A DNA stretch of 64,000 nucleotides from JAAYJR01 sp964545315 (lineage in GTDB: Bacteria > Bacteroidota > Bacteroidia > Bacteroidales > Prolixibacteraceae): NCBI GenBank assembly GCA_964545315.1, contig CAZJGI010000013.1:1-64000 (forward strand), given 5' to 3'. The notes below the pieces were generated by a model. That model saw only the letters and a list, made by a program, of their open reading frames with translations. It was not told the DNA's origin and ran no database searches. The position numbers and the translations under genes were made by a program. This document shows positions 42,554-52,639 of this stretch, one piece after another. Position 1 is the stretch's first letter. Each line of letters opens with the position of its first letter.

Positions 42554-44560
42554 ATGATTTCAGGAAGAATAAAGATTTTAATAAGTTTTTTTACTTGTCT
42601 CTTAATAGCAAATATTAATTTTTCTTATGGACAAGAGCCGGGAAAAGAAACCAGGAATCAGCAAGCACTTGACAAGGGTATTGATTTGCTTGAAAGGTAT
42701 TTCTTCAGGGACAGTACCTGGTATGTTGTCAGGCCCGCAACAAGTAAATCTGTTAAGGGGATCATAAATTTTATAACGAAAGATCCTCTGGATTCAATAC
42801 TAATCAGTTTGAATAAATCACTTGAAGATACAAGTAAACTGTTTGTTTACAGATTACCAAAGAATGTACCGGATAGTTTAAGTCTCAGGGGTTTTTACCC
42901 AAAGACCCGATTGAACGAGGATCTGGAGCAGATCAAAAGGTCGTTGAGCTCAAAATATCTGGATGGTGATATTTCAGTTCCTATGCATTTGGTTACAGGT
43001 ATTGAAGATAAGGCTGGTGTGATAACTCCGGGTCAGGGTAGGGTTCTGTTTGAACGTAATATTTATAAATTGCCTGACAGTTTGCGGTCATATGATGTAA
43101 TACCCGACTCATTAATAAGGTCTACAGTTGATTTTAACAGACTTCAGAAACTTGACAGCATCAGGGAGCAATATATTGAACAAAAACGGTTGGAATACAA
43201 CGACTCAGTTATTTGGGTTTACCGGGATTCGGTAATTAGAGACTACCGGCAAAGAATGTTCGATCAGGAATTCGGCTTCTTGAAGAAAAATTTAACAGAT
43301 TCGGTAAATAATAATAATGATAAAATACTAAAAAAACATAACGCTTCTGTTGTTGCTGCTGTGAATGATTCGATATCCCTTATCATTGAAGAACTTGCTG
43401 AATATGCTGATTATATTGATACGGTAAGGATCTATATGACAAATCTTGTCGGTGATGAATCATCAATCCTTCTTCAGAATAACAATCAATATTTTTCTCG
43501 TGTCTGGTTGAAAAATGAGCAAAATGATTCTTTAAGGGTAGCGGTTAAGAATCTTGATAAATACAGAATACAGATGCTTATAGATGATGGTGTTACTATC
43601 AGCCGTTTCAAACCGAAGCAGACTAAGGATTTTGATTTTGCTTCCTTGAATAAAACTGTTACAGGCCTTACCGGTGTGGGAGAAAAATACCGTATGCTTA
43701 CTCCATGGCGTATAGGTGGTGACGGTACTGTCGGTTTTTCACAAACCTACCTTGAGAATTGGAAAAAAGGAGGGCAGAGCGCATTGTCACTTCATATTAT
43801 TCTCAAAGGTTTTGCTAATTATTCCAGTAGTGATAATAAGGTGAAATGGGAAAATTCAGGTGAGATCAGAAACGGATGGATTCGCCCGGGGGGGAATGAA
43901 GCTGAACTTCAAAAAAATGATGATAAGTTTGAGATCACATCCCGGTTCGGACTGAGCGCATTTAAAAAGTGGTATTACAGTTCTGAATTTAACTACGAAA
44001 CACAGTTTTTTAATGGCTATAAATATCCGACCTCAAAAAATCCGGATCCCATCTCATCATTTATGTCACCTGCCCGAACATTTTTTAAGGTAGGTTTAGA
44101 CTACAAGCCCAATAAGAATTTTTCACTTTTCCTCTCACCTATCACCCTTAAAAATGTATTTGTAAAGGATACAGCAAGAATTGACCAGACAAAATTTGGT
44201 ATTGATGCAGACAAAAGAGGTTTCTGGGAGCCGGGTATGAATACAGATCTTTCTTATAGAAAAGATATTAACCCTAATATATCCTACCAAACGAAGTATA
44301 AAATGTTTATCAATTACAGGCAGCCATTTAATAATCTTGATATCAACTGGGAAAATACTTTAGTTATGCAGCTTACTGACCATATCAATATGAGGCTGAT
44401 GATTCACATGATTTACGATGATGATGTTCTGTTTCCTGTATATAATGCTAATGATGAAAAAATTGGGGAAGAGCCTAAAATTCAGCTGAAAGAGTTTATA
44501 AATATTGGTTTTACATATAAAATAAACAGGCAGGTAAAAAGGACAGTAAGGAAAGACTGA
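42554..44560 (+). CDS. DUF3078 domain protein, exported
   Basis: About 668 residues from the ATG at 42554, the start of the signal peptide (RIKILISFFTCLLIANINFSYGQ). An in-frame ATG at 42458 lies in the AT-rich leader and adds an unlikely extension. The central region (about 100-350) is helical and charged with repeated Asp-Ser-Leu/Ile segments. The C-terminal 270 residues form DUF3078: GDGTVGFSQTYLENWKKGGQ, aromatic strands such as KKWYYSSEFNYETQFFNGY, and a closing FTYKINRQVKR. The pattern indicates an outer-membrane barrel. Function unknown; common in Bacteroidota. Confidence 0.75.
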   Translation: MISGRIKILISFFTCLLIANINFSYGQEPGKETRNQQALDKGIDLLERYFFRDSTWYVVRPATSKSVKGIINFITKDPLDSILISLNKSLEDTSKLFVYRLPKNVPDSLSLRGFYPKTRLNEDLEQIKRSLSSKYLDGDISVPMHLVTGIEDKAGVITPGQGRVLFERNIYKLPDSLRSYDVIPDSLIRSTVDFNRLQKLDSIREQYIEQKRLEYNDSVIWVYRDSVIRDYRQRMFDQEFGFLKKNLTDSVNNNNDKILKKHNASVVAAVNDSISLIIEELAEYADYIDTVRIYMTNLVGDESSILLQNNNQYFSRVWLKNEQNDSLRVAVKNLDKYRIQMLIDDGVTISRFKPKQTKDFDFASLNKTVTGLTGVGEKYRMLTPWRIGGDGTVGFSQTYLENWKKGGQSALSLHIILKGFANYSSSDNKVKWENSGEIRNGWIRPGGNEAELQKNDDKFEITSRFGLSAFKKWYYSSEFNYETQFFNGYKYPTSKNPDPISSFMSPARTFFKVGLDYKPNKNFSLFLSPITLKNVFVKDTARIDQTKFGIDADKRGFWEPGMNTDLSYRKDINPNISYQTKYKMFINYRQPFNNLDINWENTLVMQLTDHINMRLMIHMIYDDDVLFPVYNANDEKIGEEPKIQLKEFINIGFTYKINRQVKRTVRKD

Positions 44561-44574
44561 TTAAGATTGATCTT

Positions 44575-45432
44575 TTAAATGTAAAAGGCTGTTATAACCA
44601 ACAATCCATATATAATACTGGCAATGCCATTTGTTGTAAAAAACGCAATATTGACTTTGCTTAGGTCACCGGATTTAACCAGCGTATGCTGGTAAATAAG
44701 AAGGCCTGTAAAAATTGTAACTCCCAGCCAGTGAAGCCAGTTTCCTGTGATGGCTAAGGCAACGGCAACTACAAAAGTTGCCGCTAAGAAATGGATAATT
44801 TTAGAGATCAGTAATGCACGGTTCCTGCCTATAAATGCAGGTATAGATTTCAAGTTGAGTTCGTTATCAAAATCTTCATCTTGTAATGAATATATTATAT
44901 CAAAGCCGCTGACCCAGAAAAAGACCGCTAATCCCAAAAGAACCGGAGGCCAGTCAAAAGCGCCCGTAACAGCAAGGTATGCCCCCACCGGCGCAATTGC
45001 CAGCCCCAGGCTCAGTACAAAATGGCATAAATAAGTAAACCTTTTTGTGTAACTGTAAAATAAAATAATAAACAGGGCAACCGGAGAAAGATAAAAGCAA
45101 AGAGGATTAATAAACCAGGTAGTTGTAATAAAAAGTAAGGAGTTAACAGCCACGAAAAGCAGTACTGATTTTGCTTTTAATATCCCCGCAGGTATCTCCC
45201 GAAGAGCAGTCCTGGGATTCAGTTTGTCAAAATGACGGTCGAGATAACGGTTAAATCCCATTGCTGCATTACGGGCAAAAACCATGCATAGTATTACCAG
45301 CAGGAATAATAAAGGATTAAAGTTGTTGTTATTATGTTCTAATGCCAGGAAGAATCCTATAAGTGCAAAAGGTAAAGCAAATATGGTATGTTCAAACTTT
45401 ACCAGTTTAATATAGTTATATATTTTTTGCAT
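44575..45432 (-). CDS. UbiA family prenyltransferase (menaquinone pathway candidate)
   Basis: 285-residue integral membrane protein with 8-9 helices. The two Asp-rich motifs that bind the polyprenyl diphosphate via Mg2+ are present: GFNRYLDRHFDKLNPRT (NxxxDxxxD) and YSLQDEDFDNELNLKSIP. The nearest resemblance is to 4-hydroxybenzoate octaprenyltransferase-like MqnP proteins of the futalosine menaquinone route. Bacteroidota use menaquinone, so this is more likely than ubiquinone synthesis, but neither is proven here. Starts 4 nt after the UDP-sugar dehydrogenase stop. Confidence 0.85.
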   Translation of the reverse strand: MQKIYNYIKLVKFEHTIFALPFALIGFFLALEHNNNNFNPLLFLLVILCMVFARNAAMGFNRYLDRHFDKLNPRTALREIPAGILKAKSVLLFVAVNSLLFITTTWFINPLCFYLSPVALFIILFYSYTKRFTYLCHFVLSLGLAIAPVGAYLAVTGAFDWPPVLLGLAVFFWVSGFDIIYSLQDEDFDNELNLKSIPAFIGRNRALLISKIIHFLAATFVVAVALAITGNWLHWLGVTIFTGLLIYQHTLVKSGDLSKVNIAFFTTNGIASIIYGLLVITAFYI

Positions 45433-45436
45433 CTTT

Positions 45437-46762
45437 TTACAATTTGTATACTTTATCGTCGCTCTCTTTTATCATGTTTCGCAGATCGACGATAAGTTTT
45501 GCATTATCCCTGATAAAGCTGACATCGAAGACTTCATGGTTTGTTGTAAGTACGACACAATCAGCTTCTTGCAATATTGATTCAGTCAGAGGAACAGATT
45601 CTAGGATTTCACTATTACCTGAGGCATGTTCTTCTGTATTTAGTATCGGTATATATGGATCGTGATATGAAATATTACCACCTTTATGTTTTACTATTTT
45701 CATTATTTCCAAAGCCGGTGATTCCCTGTCATCATCTATATTTGGTTTGTAAGCCACGCCAAGGAAAAGGATATTGCTGCCGTTTATTGATTTTTTGTGC
45801 CTGTTCAGGGCAGTAGCAATTTTTATATACATATAGTGAGGCATGCGCATATTGATATGACCGGCAGTGTGTATCATACTCAGGTCAAAGCTGAATTTTT
45901 TTGCAATATGCTCCAGGTAGAAAGGATCGAGGGGAATACAATGTCCTCCTATCCCGGGCCCGGGATAGAATGGCTGGAACCCAAAAGGCTTAGTACCGGC
46001 TGCTTCAATTACTTCCCATATATTAATTTCCATTTTACCCGCGAGAAGTGCGAGTTCATTGATGAGACTTATATTGACAAGCCTGTAAGTATTTTCAAGT
46101 ATTTTAACCATTTCTGCAACACGTGGTGAGCTGACGGTATGAATCTTGTCTATTGCTTTGGAGTACAGCGCCTTACCTATTTCAAGGCCATCATTTGTCA
46201 TAGCACCCAGCACTTTAGGGGTATTTCGGGTATGGAAATTTTTATTTCCGGGATCGACTCTTTCCGGTGAGTAGGCCAGCCAAAAATCTGTACCATGTTT
46301 CAGTCCGCTTTCGCGTTCAATGATCGGAAGCATAAAATCTTCTGTAGTTGTAGGATAGGTTGTACTTTCAAGGCAGATAAAGGTTCCTGCTTTCATGTAC
46401 CTGCCTGTTTCAATGCAGGAGGCCTCAATGTAACTCATATCCGGCTTTTTGAAAATATCAAGTGGTGTGGGCACACAAATAAGAATAGCATCACAGTCCC
46501 TTATCCTGGAGAAATCAGAAGTGGCAACAAGAGAGACGCTGTCAACAACTTCCCGAAGTACAGCATCCCGAATATCCCTGATATAGTTCTCGCCGTTATT
46601 TATTTTTTTTGTCTTTTGAGGATTTTTATCAAATCCTATCACCTTTATGCCTGCTTCGGCAAAATTGACAGCCAGAGGCAATCCAACGTATCCAAGTCCA
46701 ATAACTCCCACAACTTCTGAGTTGGTGGCTATTTTTTCGAGAATTTTATTTGAGTAATTCAT
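45437..46762 (-). CDS. UDP-sugar 6-dehydrogenase (UDP-GlcNAc/ManNAc type)
   Basis: 441-residue NAD-dependent enzyme oxidising the C6 of a UDP-sugar. N-terminal Rossmann motif GVIGLGYVGLPLAVNFA, CVPTPLD, ESTTYPTTTE, then the catalytic Cys in GPGIGGHCIPLDPFYL, and C-terminal YKPNIDDDRESPA with SYHDPY. The GIGGHCIPxDP form is that of WecC/WbpA-like enzymes acting on UDP-N-acetylhexosamine rather than UDP-glucose. Lies in a minus-strand run with an SLC13 permease and UbiA; supplies an acidic sugar for surface polysaccharide. Confidence 0.88.
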   Translation of the reverse strand: MNYSNKILEKIATNSEVVGVIGLGYVGLPLAVNFAEAGIKVIGFDKNPQKTKKINNGENYIRDIRDAVLREVVDSVSLVATSDFSRIRDCDAILICVPTPLDIFKKPDMSYIEASCIETGRYMKAGTFICLESTTYPTTTEDFMLPIIERESGLKHGTDFWLAYSPERVDPGNKNFHTRNTPKVLGAMTNDGLEIGKALYSKAIDKIHTVSSPRVAEMVKILENTYRLVNISLINELALLAGKMEINIWEVIEAAGTKPFGFQPFYPGPGIGGHCIPLDPFYLEHIAKKFSFDLSMIHTAGHINMRMPHYMYIKIATALNRHKKSINGSNILFLGVAYKPNIDDDRESPALEIMKIVKHKGGNISYHDPYIPILNTEEHASGNSEILESVPLTESILQEADCVVLTTNHEVFDVSFIRDNAKLIVDLRNMIKESDDKVYKL

Positions 46763-46806
46763 TTTTTTGATATTAATGATGGTTTTTGTTTAAATAATAT
46801 GGGGTA

Positions 46807-48612
46807 TTAAAATGACCAAATGTATGGAATTATTAAAACACTGATTATAAATGCTATTAACTGCATTGGGGTGCCAATAATCAGAAAATTTTTATGTGAA
46901 TATTTCCCAAATGCTTTAGTAATTAAATTTGAACGATATCCCCCGGCAGTCATAAAACTAGATGCACCTGCCACAGCGATGGCTATAAAAAAGGGATATG
47001 GCCTTACGCCAAGTAGCTGAGCTGCCATCACTGCCACAGGGAACACAAGAGCAACTGCTGCATTGTTAGTTACAATCTCTGTCAGTATGTTGGTAGTCAG
47101 ATATATTACTGCCAGGACACCAACCGGCCCGATAGATTTTACCAGATTTACCGCATCCTGTGCATATTCACCGGCAATACCTGAGTTTTGAATTCCCTTA
47201 CTTATTGCAAATGCCGATGCAATTGAAATTATTGTATCCCAGCTCACAGAACGGGTATATGTTTCCTGGGGCATTATTTTCAGCCATACCATTAATAATG
47301 CTGCTATTGCCACATATACCAGTAAATTAAGTTCCATTCCCAGGCTGTAGGAAACAATTTCGTTAATAACAATTGCTATCACCATTGCTGTGAGTATGAT
47401 AAGCGATGTCCACCTCTGCCATGATCCTTTTTTTACGTAATGATCCCTTACATAATTTACTAAATAAAACATAGAGGAGTTTTCCCATATATCTATAAAT
47501 CTTTCATCTGAAAGCAATACCACATTATCGCCAACTTTTAACTTAAGATTATTCAGATTGGTAGTCAATGGTTCACCATTTCTGTGGATTGCAAGGATCA
47601 CAGCATCGAAATTTTTATAAAAATCAAATTCTTTTATTGTCTGTCCCAGTCCTGTAAATTGGGGTGACAGAACAACTTCATACTGTTTCAGGTTTTCAGG
47701 TTTTACTCCTGCAAGATTATCAATACCTTTAATTATAACTTCTTTATGGGCCAGAAGATATTTAAGGCTGTTTGCATCTCCTTTAACAAGAATTTCATCA
47801 CCTTTTTGAAGTTTTATCTGTGTTTCTTCAGGGTATAGTATTTTACCCCTTCTTTCTATTGAGTGTACCTCCAGGTTGCTTATCCCGGGTATTTTGTTAC
47901 CTGCAAGCATTTGTCCTGTCAAATTACTGTTGTTTTTAAGCAACAGGTTATAATAGTACTCTTTAGTTTCTGTATTAATAATCCTGTGTGGTCTGATTTT
48001 TTCACCAGGCAGAAGGGCATTACCGAAGACTGCCATGTAAATAAATCCCACAATTGAGATTAATCCTCCAACTTTAGCGAGTTCGAAGAGATGAAATCCC
48101 CTGAATCCGTTTTCCAGCATCAGACCGTGAACTACCAGGTTGGATGATGTTCCTATTAGTGAACACATGCCTCCAAAAATTGCAGCGTAGGTAAGAGGTA
48201 TCAGAAATTTTTTGTAAGATATTTTTAAGCCATCGGCCCAACGGATTAATATCGGGGAAATGTTTACAACAATAGGAAGATTATTGAGAAATGCCGACAT
48301 AAATGCTACAGGCACCATAACACGGGGTAGCATGAAGAACATCGGATGCCTTTTGCGGGGGAGATATTCCTGTGCAAGCCTTGTTATCAGACCGGACTGT
48401 TTAATGCCCTCATTCACCCAAAAAAGTACAACGATTATAACTACGCCATTATTTGAAAACCCTGCTATCAATTCTTCTGCCGAAATTACTCCTGTTGCCA
48501 GGAATATTGCCGCTGCACTAAAAAGAATGGGACCCGGTCTCATTGCCCTGACCAGGAAGGCTACTATTAAAAATAAAAGTGCTGCAATTACAACCCAGGA
48601 TTGAAACGTCAT
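46807..48612 (-). CDS. SLC13/DASS-type permease with RCK_C domains
   Basis: 601-residue transporter. Two membrane halves (about 1-200 and 400-601) flank a soluble insert of two RCK_C (TrkA-C) domains (NKIPGISNLEVHSIERRGKI and EVVLSPQFTGLGQTIKEF). Each half has an ion/substrate hairpin: SAFLNNLPIVVNISP and then MCSLIGTSSNLVVHG; NILTEIVTNNAAVALVFPV and then AGASSFMTAGGYRSNL. Such proteins are Na+-coupled sulfate or dicarboxylate carriers; the substrate here is unknown. Follows the wHTH regulator by 85 nt on the same strand. Confidence 0.88.
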   Translation of the reverse strand: MTFQSWVVIAALLFLIVAFLVRAMRPGPILFSAAAIFLATGVISAEELIAGFSNNGVVIIVVLFWVNEGIKQSGLITRLAQEYLPRKRHPMFFMLPRVMVPVAFMSAFLNNLPIVVNISPILIRWADGLKISYKKFLIPLTYAAIFGGMCSLIGTSSNLVVHGLMLENGFRGFHLFELAKVGGLISIVGFIYMAVFGNALLPGEKIRPHRIINTETKEYYYNLLLKNNSNLTGQMLAGNKIPGISNLEVHSIERRGKILYPEETQIKLQKGDEILVKGDANSLKYLLAHKEVIIKGIDNLAGVKPENLKQYEVVLSPQFTGLGQTIKEFDFYKNFDAVILAIHRNGEPLTTNLNNLKLKVGDNVVLLSDERFIDIWENSSMFYLVNYVRDHYVKKGSWQRWTSLIILTAMVIAIVINEIVSYSLGMELNLLVYVAIAALLMVWLKIMPQETYTRSVSWDTIISIASAFAISKGIQNSGIAGEYAQDAVNLVKSIGPVGVLAVIYLTTNILTEIVTNNAAVALVFPVAVMAAQLLGVRPYPFFIAIAVAGASSFMTAGGYRSNLITKAFGKYSHKNFLIIGTPMQLIAFIISVLIIPYIWSF

Positions 48613-48697
48613 TTTACTAAAATAATCTGTAAAAGTAAATTTTTTTTAAATACATTCTTTCTTTATCCGTGCTTTGAGAGTGTACCCTGATAATTTG

Positions 48698-49228
48698 CTA
48701 TTTATCTTTTTCCCAAATGAGCAGTACAGGTTTATCTTTATAAAAATGATCCATTTTTTTGGAACTTAAAACCAGATAAATAATTTTTCTCTTTATCAGT
48801 TTTTCAACCTTGTTTGTTAACTGATCAATATAAGCAGTATCAAGATTATTGCCTACAAGTGCAAGGTCTATTATGTCTGAATCAATTCCTGAGGCAAAGT
48901 TACCGGTTATATAAGCTTTCTCAAGGTCGCCTATTTGAGTAATAACCCTGTCAATGATCTTATCTATGCCGACAGTTTTTCTTACTATGCTGTTGATATC
49001 ACTATAAAGAGGATGGTTAGTATCTGCCTGGTATACTCTTTTATTTCCTGCCAATTCTGATTTTAATAATCCGGCTTTGATTAACCTGTTTAACTCTATA
49101 CGGATAGCATTTGTAGATTCTCCGAAGTCCTTTTCAAGACTTCGTAAATAACCTTTTGTATTGCTGTTCAGGAAAAATTTTATTAATAATTTAATTCTGG
49201 TTTTTGATCTGATCAGTGAATCTATCAT
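48698..49228 (-). CDS. winged-helix regulator with nucleotidyltransferase-like domain
   Basis: 176 residues: an N-terminal winged helix (KTRIKLLIKFFLNSN, EKDFGESTNAIRIELNRLIKAGLL, then a wing with NKRVYQ) joined to a nucleotidyltransferase-like domain in which TGNFASGIDSDIIDLALVG recalls the GS-loop and Asp-x-Asp layout of MNT proteins, with Asn for Ser. A close paralogue, 59511-60044, shares the whole architecture. Probably a transcription regulator linked to surface-polysaccharide genes; here next to a UDP-sugar dehydrogenase and a permease. Whether the second domain binds or transfers nucleotides is unknown. Confidence 0.75.
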   Translation of the reverse strand: MIDSLIRSKTRIKLLIKFFLNSNTKGYLRSLEKDFGESTNAIRIELNRLIKAGLLKSELAGNKRVYQADTNHPLYSDINSIVRKTVGIDKIIDRVITQIGDLEKAYITGNFASGIDSDIIDLALVGNNLDTAYIDQLTNKVEKLIKRKIIYLVLSSKKMDHFYKDKPVLLIWEKDK

Positions 49229-49367
49229 TTTACAGGTTTTAATTATGCAGTTTATAGTCTAATAATTATTCTATAATGAATCATTAAATTACTCAACGAG
49301 TAATACAAATATATATATTTTGAAGAACATCAAAAATAAAATTGAAAAAACCAATAGTAATTGATAA

Positions 49368-49745
49368 TTATTTAGCTGCCACTGTTTCAATCTCAATTAA
49401 GGCTCCCAGAGGCAAGCCTTTAACTGCAAAAGCAGCTCTTGCAGGAGGATTTTCATTGTAAAATGAGCCATATACTTCATTCATTTCTTTAAAGTCTGAC
49501 ATATCGCTTAGGAAGCATGTTGATTTTATAACATCAGAGTAATCATAACCGGCCTGATTTAAAATGGCGCCAATATTTTTCATTACCTGCAGAGTTTGTT
49601 CTTTAATGCCCCCCTCAACTATATATCCTGTTGACGGGTCAACCGGTACCTGTCCGGAGATAAAAAGCATACCGTTTGCTTCTACTGCCTGGCTATATGG
49701 ACCAATGGCTTTCGGTGCGTTACTTGTTGAAATTATTTTTTTCAT
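49368..49745 (-). CDS. ridA: RidA family reactive intermediate deaminase
   Basis: 125-residue trimeric enzyme that hydrolyses reactive enamine/imine intermediates made by PLP enzymes. Signature regions: APKAIGPYSQAVEANGMLFISGQVP, the conserved Arg in NPPARAAFAVKGLPLGA, and a final IEIETVA. It starts 3 nt after the LptD-like stop, so it is co-transcribed. Length and motifs are typical. Confidence 0.93.
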   Translation of the reverse strand: MKKIISTSNAPKAIGPYSQAVEANGMLFISGQVPVDPSTGYIVEGGIKEQTLQVMKNIGAILNQAGYDYSDVIKSTCFLSDMSDFKEMNEVYGSFYNENPPARAAFAVKGLPLGALIEIETVAAK

Positions 49746-49748
49746 ATG

Positions 49749-52418
49749 TCAGAAATTATCATAATGGCTTTGTCTTTTTTGGAGTTTCAGGTCTTTCAGC
49801 ATTGATGATTTAGCATTGATTGTAAAGCTATAGCTTTTCATATATCCGAAAGGTACGAAATTAAAAGACATTTGCCAGCAATGAAGATCCCTGTTTACAT
49901 TAATAGTTGTAAATGAGAATTCCCCTGCCATTATATCAAAGTTCGTATTCATGCTGATTCTCCATTTATCTGTAAAGTTCATATTTCCCCTGAATCCTAA
50001 TGTTTGGGTAATTTTTCCTTTTTGGTTCGGTCTTGGAGGGCCTGCATAATTAAAACTATAGTTAACACCGAAGTCCCAGGGGATATTAAAATCGGAATAA
50101 TTAGAATAATCGCCCGGGAGAATATTCTCATTTTCTATAAGTTTTTTGTTTTCCTCAGCCTCCTTTTCTCCCTTTTTTGATTTAAAGTTCAATCCAAATG
50201 ATAAATTGGCCCTTGTAAGGCGGCCAAGTTTTGCAATTCCATTTTTTTCGTTCCAGACATACTTATGGATTTTTGTACCATTTTCATTTACCATATATGG
50301 GTCCAGCACTCCACCCATATTAATACTAACACCTGCAACTGTGGTCCTTGCCGTGATGCTGACAGGTGAAAGATTGAGAGAATCAGCAATCAGGTTATAG
50401 GATGTTCCGATGCTTAGATTGTCTATTAACTTTACTTTTTTAAAGTTCTCATTGGTTTCAGCAGATGTAGTATCCTTTGTATCCACCATTTTCATTTCTA
50501 CGTTGTTGTTAACAGAGAACGACACTGACCCTGATGCACCACGTGAGGGTGAGCCTCCGTATATACCTCCTGCATTTACGTCAAAATATTCTATTCGTCC
50601 GGTAGAATCAACCTGAACAGGTTGCCAGTAGCCGAACCGTTCGGCCCCAAAATCAGGCCTGTAGCTTAATCCAAAAGAAGGTGAAATTTTATGTCTGATC
50701 CCCTTGATCCTGGAGCTGGCATTTATGGGCATAAACATTCCGTAGATATTTGTAGAAGCGCTTAAACTGTAAGAATAGTCGTAAACCCTGTTAAATCCTG
50801 AAATAGTATCGGTTTTATGATGGCTTAACCTGCCATATTCGTCTTTGAACAGCTCATCTTCATGATAAGTTTTTTGGAATTTTTTGAAATACCATTTTTC
50901 ATCATAATTGAAGCCCGGGCTTACATTTATATAGTTGAACAGATTGAAATTTGGAAGAGAAATGGGGATATTGTGTTTAATACCGTTTTTCCAGTCGCGG
51001 GCAAATGATTTATTCAAAATTTCAGATTCTTTGGCAGTGATTGTATTTCTTATATTACCTGTATAATTAATTCCAAATTTTTCATACCATTTTAGAGATC
51101 CGCTTCTTACTTTTTTTTGTAACGGATAGAATTTCGCCATATTAAAAGTCATTTCAGGTATCGAAAGGGTCATTGATGAGTCAGTTGAATTTTGAGAATG
51201 TCTTAGGTTAACAGAAACGTTAAAAGGGGAGTTTTCAAATTTTTTAGTAAATGAGACACTGGACGATTTCTGTGTACGAAGATAATTTTCCGCGGAATAT
51301 GAATTTTGTTTATCATATCCACTGGACGAAAGATTTACGCTTGCAGAGAATGTCTGATTGGGATTTGCCTTAGGATCCTGGCTATGGCTCCATGTTACTG
51401 CATATTGAGGGGATTTGGGGTAATAATCCAAACCTCGTTCCCCAAAGACATTAACTGCATATCTGAAGTCAAAACCTCCATTGAATTTGTAACGTTTTTT
51501 ATAATTTGTATGTATTTTCCCTGACCATGATCCTTTTGAATAGATATCCCCACGCAATGAAAGGTCAAAATATTCGCCGGCAGCCCAGTAATATCCGCCA
51601 TCCCTTAAAAAGAAGCCTCTGTTGGTTTCTTCACCGTATGCAGGAATAAGAATGCCGGAGGAGTATGTAGGAGTGTTGGGGAAATAGCCAAATGGTAAGA
51701 AAGGAAAATAGATCGGGAAATCTTCCAATACCATATAGGCCGGGCCGGTTATTATTTTGTTCTTTGAAATTACTTTTGCTTTAGTCATGTGAAGGTAAAA
51801 ATGGGGATGATCAGCATCACAGGTTGTGTATTTTCCATTTTTCAGTATGAAAGCGTCTCTTGAAATTTTCTTTGTAAGCGAACTGTGGACAAAGCCTTCA
51901 CCTTGTTGTGTCACTACATCTGTAATGATCCCTTTTTCTGATTCGAAATTATACCTTAAAGTGTTCGATTCGAACTCTTCATCACCATCTTTGAAAACAG
52001 GTTTTTGCGTTAATACTCCTAATGAGTCTTTTATTCCCTCTGCATAAACTTCCTTTGTCTCAAGGTCTAATTCGATGAAATAGGATGTTAATTCTATGTT
52101 TTGATATGTGACCTTCGAATTATTATACAGGAAAACTTTCTGGCCATCAAAAGATATCACTATTGAATCTTCTGCTGAATATTCAATAGGGGCTTCCAAT
52201 ACCGGAGGTTTAGATGATTCAGCACCAGTTGTATCCGGGGTCAGTGTATCAGCTGCCGGCAAAAGGCCGGAAACAATGGTGTCCTGAATGTCAGTGCCTG
52301 AATCAGTTGTATCATTTTGATATGTCCCTAATGTCCTCAGCCTTCCTTCAGTCTCCTGACATATAACAGATAGAGGGGAAAAAAATAAAAAAAAATATGT
52401 TATTAATAATCTGTGCAC
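49749..52418 (-). CDS. LptD-like outer-membrane LPS assembly protein
   Basis: 889-residue outer-membrane protein. Signal peptide (LLITYFFLFFSPLSVIC, then Q). A periplasmic OstA/LptA-like beta-jellyroll (about 75-230) has EDSIVISFDGQKVFLYNNSKVTYQN, followed by YMVLEDFPIYFPFLPFGYFPNT, a characteristic LptD sentence. From about 260 a large barrel of aromatic strands runs to the end. It inserts lipopolysaccharide into the outer leaflet. The Cys pairs used for the disulfide switch in E. coli LptD are not evident. Operon with ridA. Confidence 0.85.
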   Translation of the reverse strand: MHRLLITYFFLFFSPLSVICQETEGRLRTLGTYQNDTTDSGTDIQDTIVSGLLPAADTLTPDTTGAESSKPPVLEAPIEYSAEDSIVISFDGQKVFLYNNSKVTYQNIELTSYFIELDLETKEVYAEGIKDSLGVLTQKPVFKDGDEEFESNTLRYNFESEKGIITDVVTQQGEGFVHSSLTKKISRDAFILKNGKYTTCDADHPHFYLHMTKAKVISKNKIITGPAYMVLEDFPIYFPFLPFGYFPNTPTYSSGILIPAYGEETNRGFFLRDGGYYWAAGEYFDLSLRGDIYSKGSWSGKIHTNYKKRYKFNGGFDFRYAVNVFGERGLDYYPKSPQYAVTWSHSQDPKANPNQTFSASVNLSSSGYDKQNSYSAENYLRTQKSSSVSFTKKFENSPFNVSVNLRHSQNSTDSSMTLSIPEMTFNMAKFYPLQKKVRSGSLKWYEKFGINYTGNIRNTITAKESEILNKSFARDWKNGIKHNIPISLPNFNLFNYINVSPGFNYDEKWYFKKFQKTYHEDELFKDEYGRLSHHKTDTISGFNRVYDYSYSLSASTNIYGMFMPINASSRIKGIRHKISPSFGLSYRPDFGAERFGYWQPVQVDSTGRIEYFDVNAGGIYGGSPSRGASGSVSFSVNNNVEMKMVDTKDTTSAETNENFKKVKLIDNLSIGTSYNLIADSLNLSPVSITARTTVAGVSINMGGVLDPYMVNENGTKIHKYVWNEKNGIAKLGRLTRANLSFGLNFKSKKGEKEAEENKKLIENENILPGDYSNYSDFNIPWDFGVNYSFNYAGPPRPNQKGKITQTLGFRGNMNFTDKWRISMNTNFDIMAGEFSFTTINVNRDLHCWQMSFNFVPFGYMKSYSFTINAKSSMLKDLKLQKRQSHYDNF

Positions 52419-52606
52419 AACTTTTTATGAATTAAATGCTTCACAGGCCGGCCTGACGTGCAAAAATATAAATAAGGGTTATACTTAAGCCTTAACATGT
52501 GTAAAATAATATTAATATTTCGACATTTTTGATCTTATGTAGCCGGTTAATAATTTTATCAAAGGCAATATCCGGGATTATTGATAAGATTTTCACTACG
52601 ATTAAC

Positions 52607-52614
52607 TATATTTG
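52607..52614 (+). promoter_or_regulatory. putative -7 box (TATATTTG) for mlaD
   Basis: Matches TAnnTTTG, 26 nt before the ATG. An ATTG 23 nt upstream could serve as the -33 element. Confidence 0.5.
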
Positions 52615-52639
52615 AATTGTTTAATAAAGGTATATTCAT

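Noticed and set aside
45797..46720. Antisense ORFs within the UDP-sugar dehydrogenase gene
   Set aside because: They overlap a strongly supported gene and show no motif.
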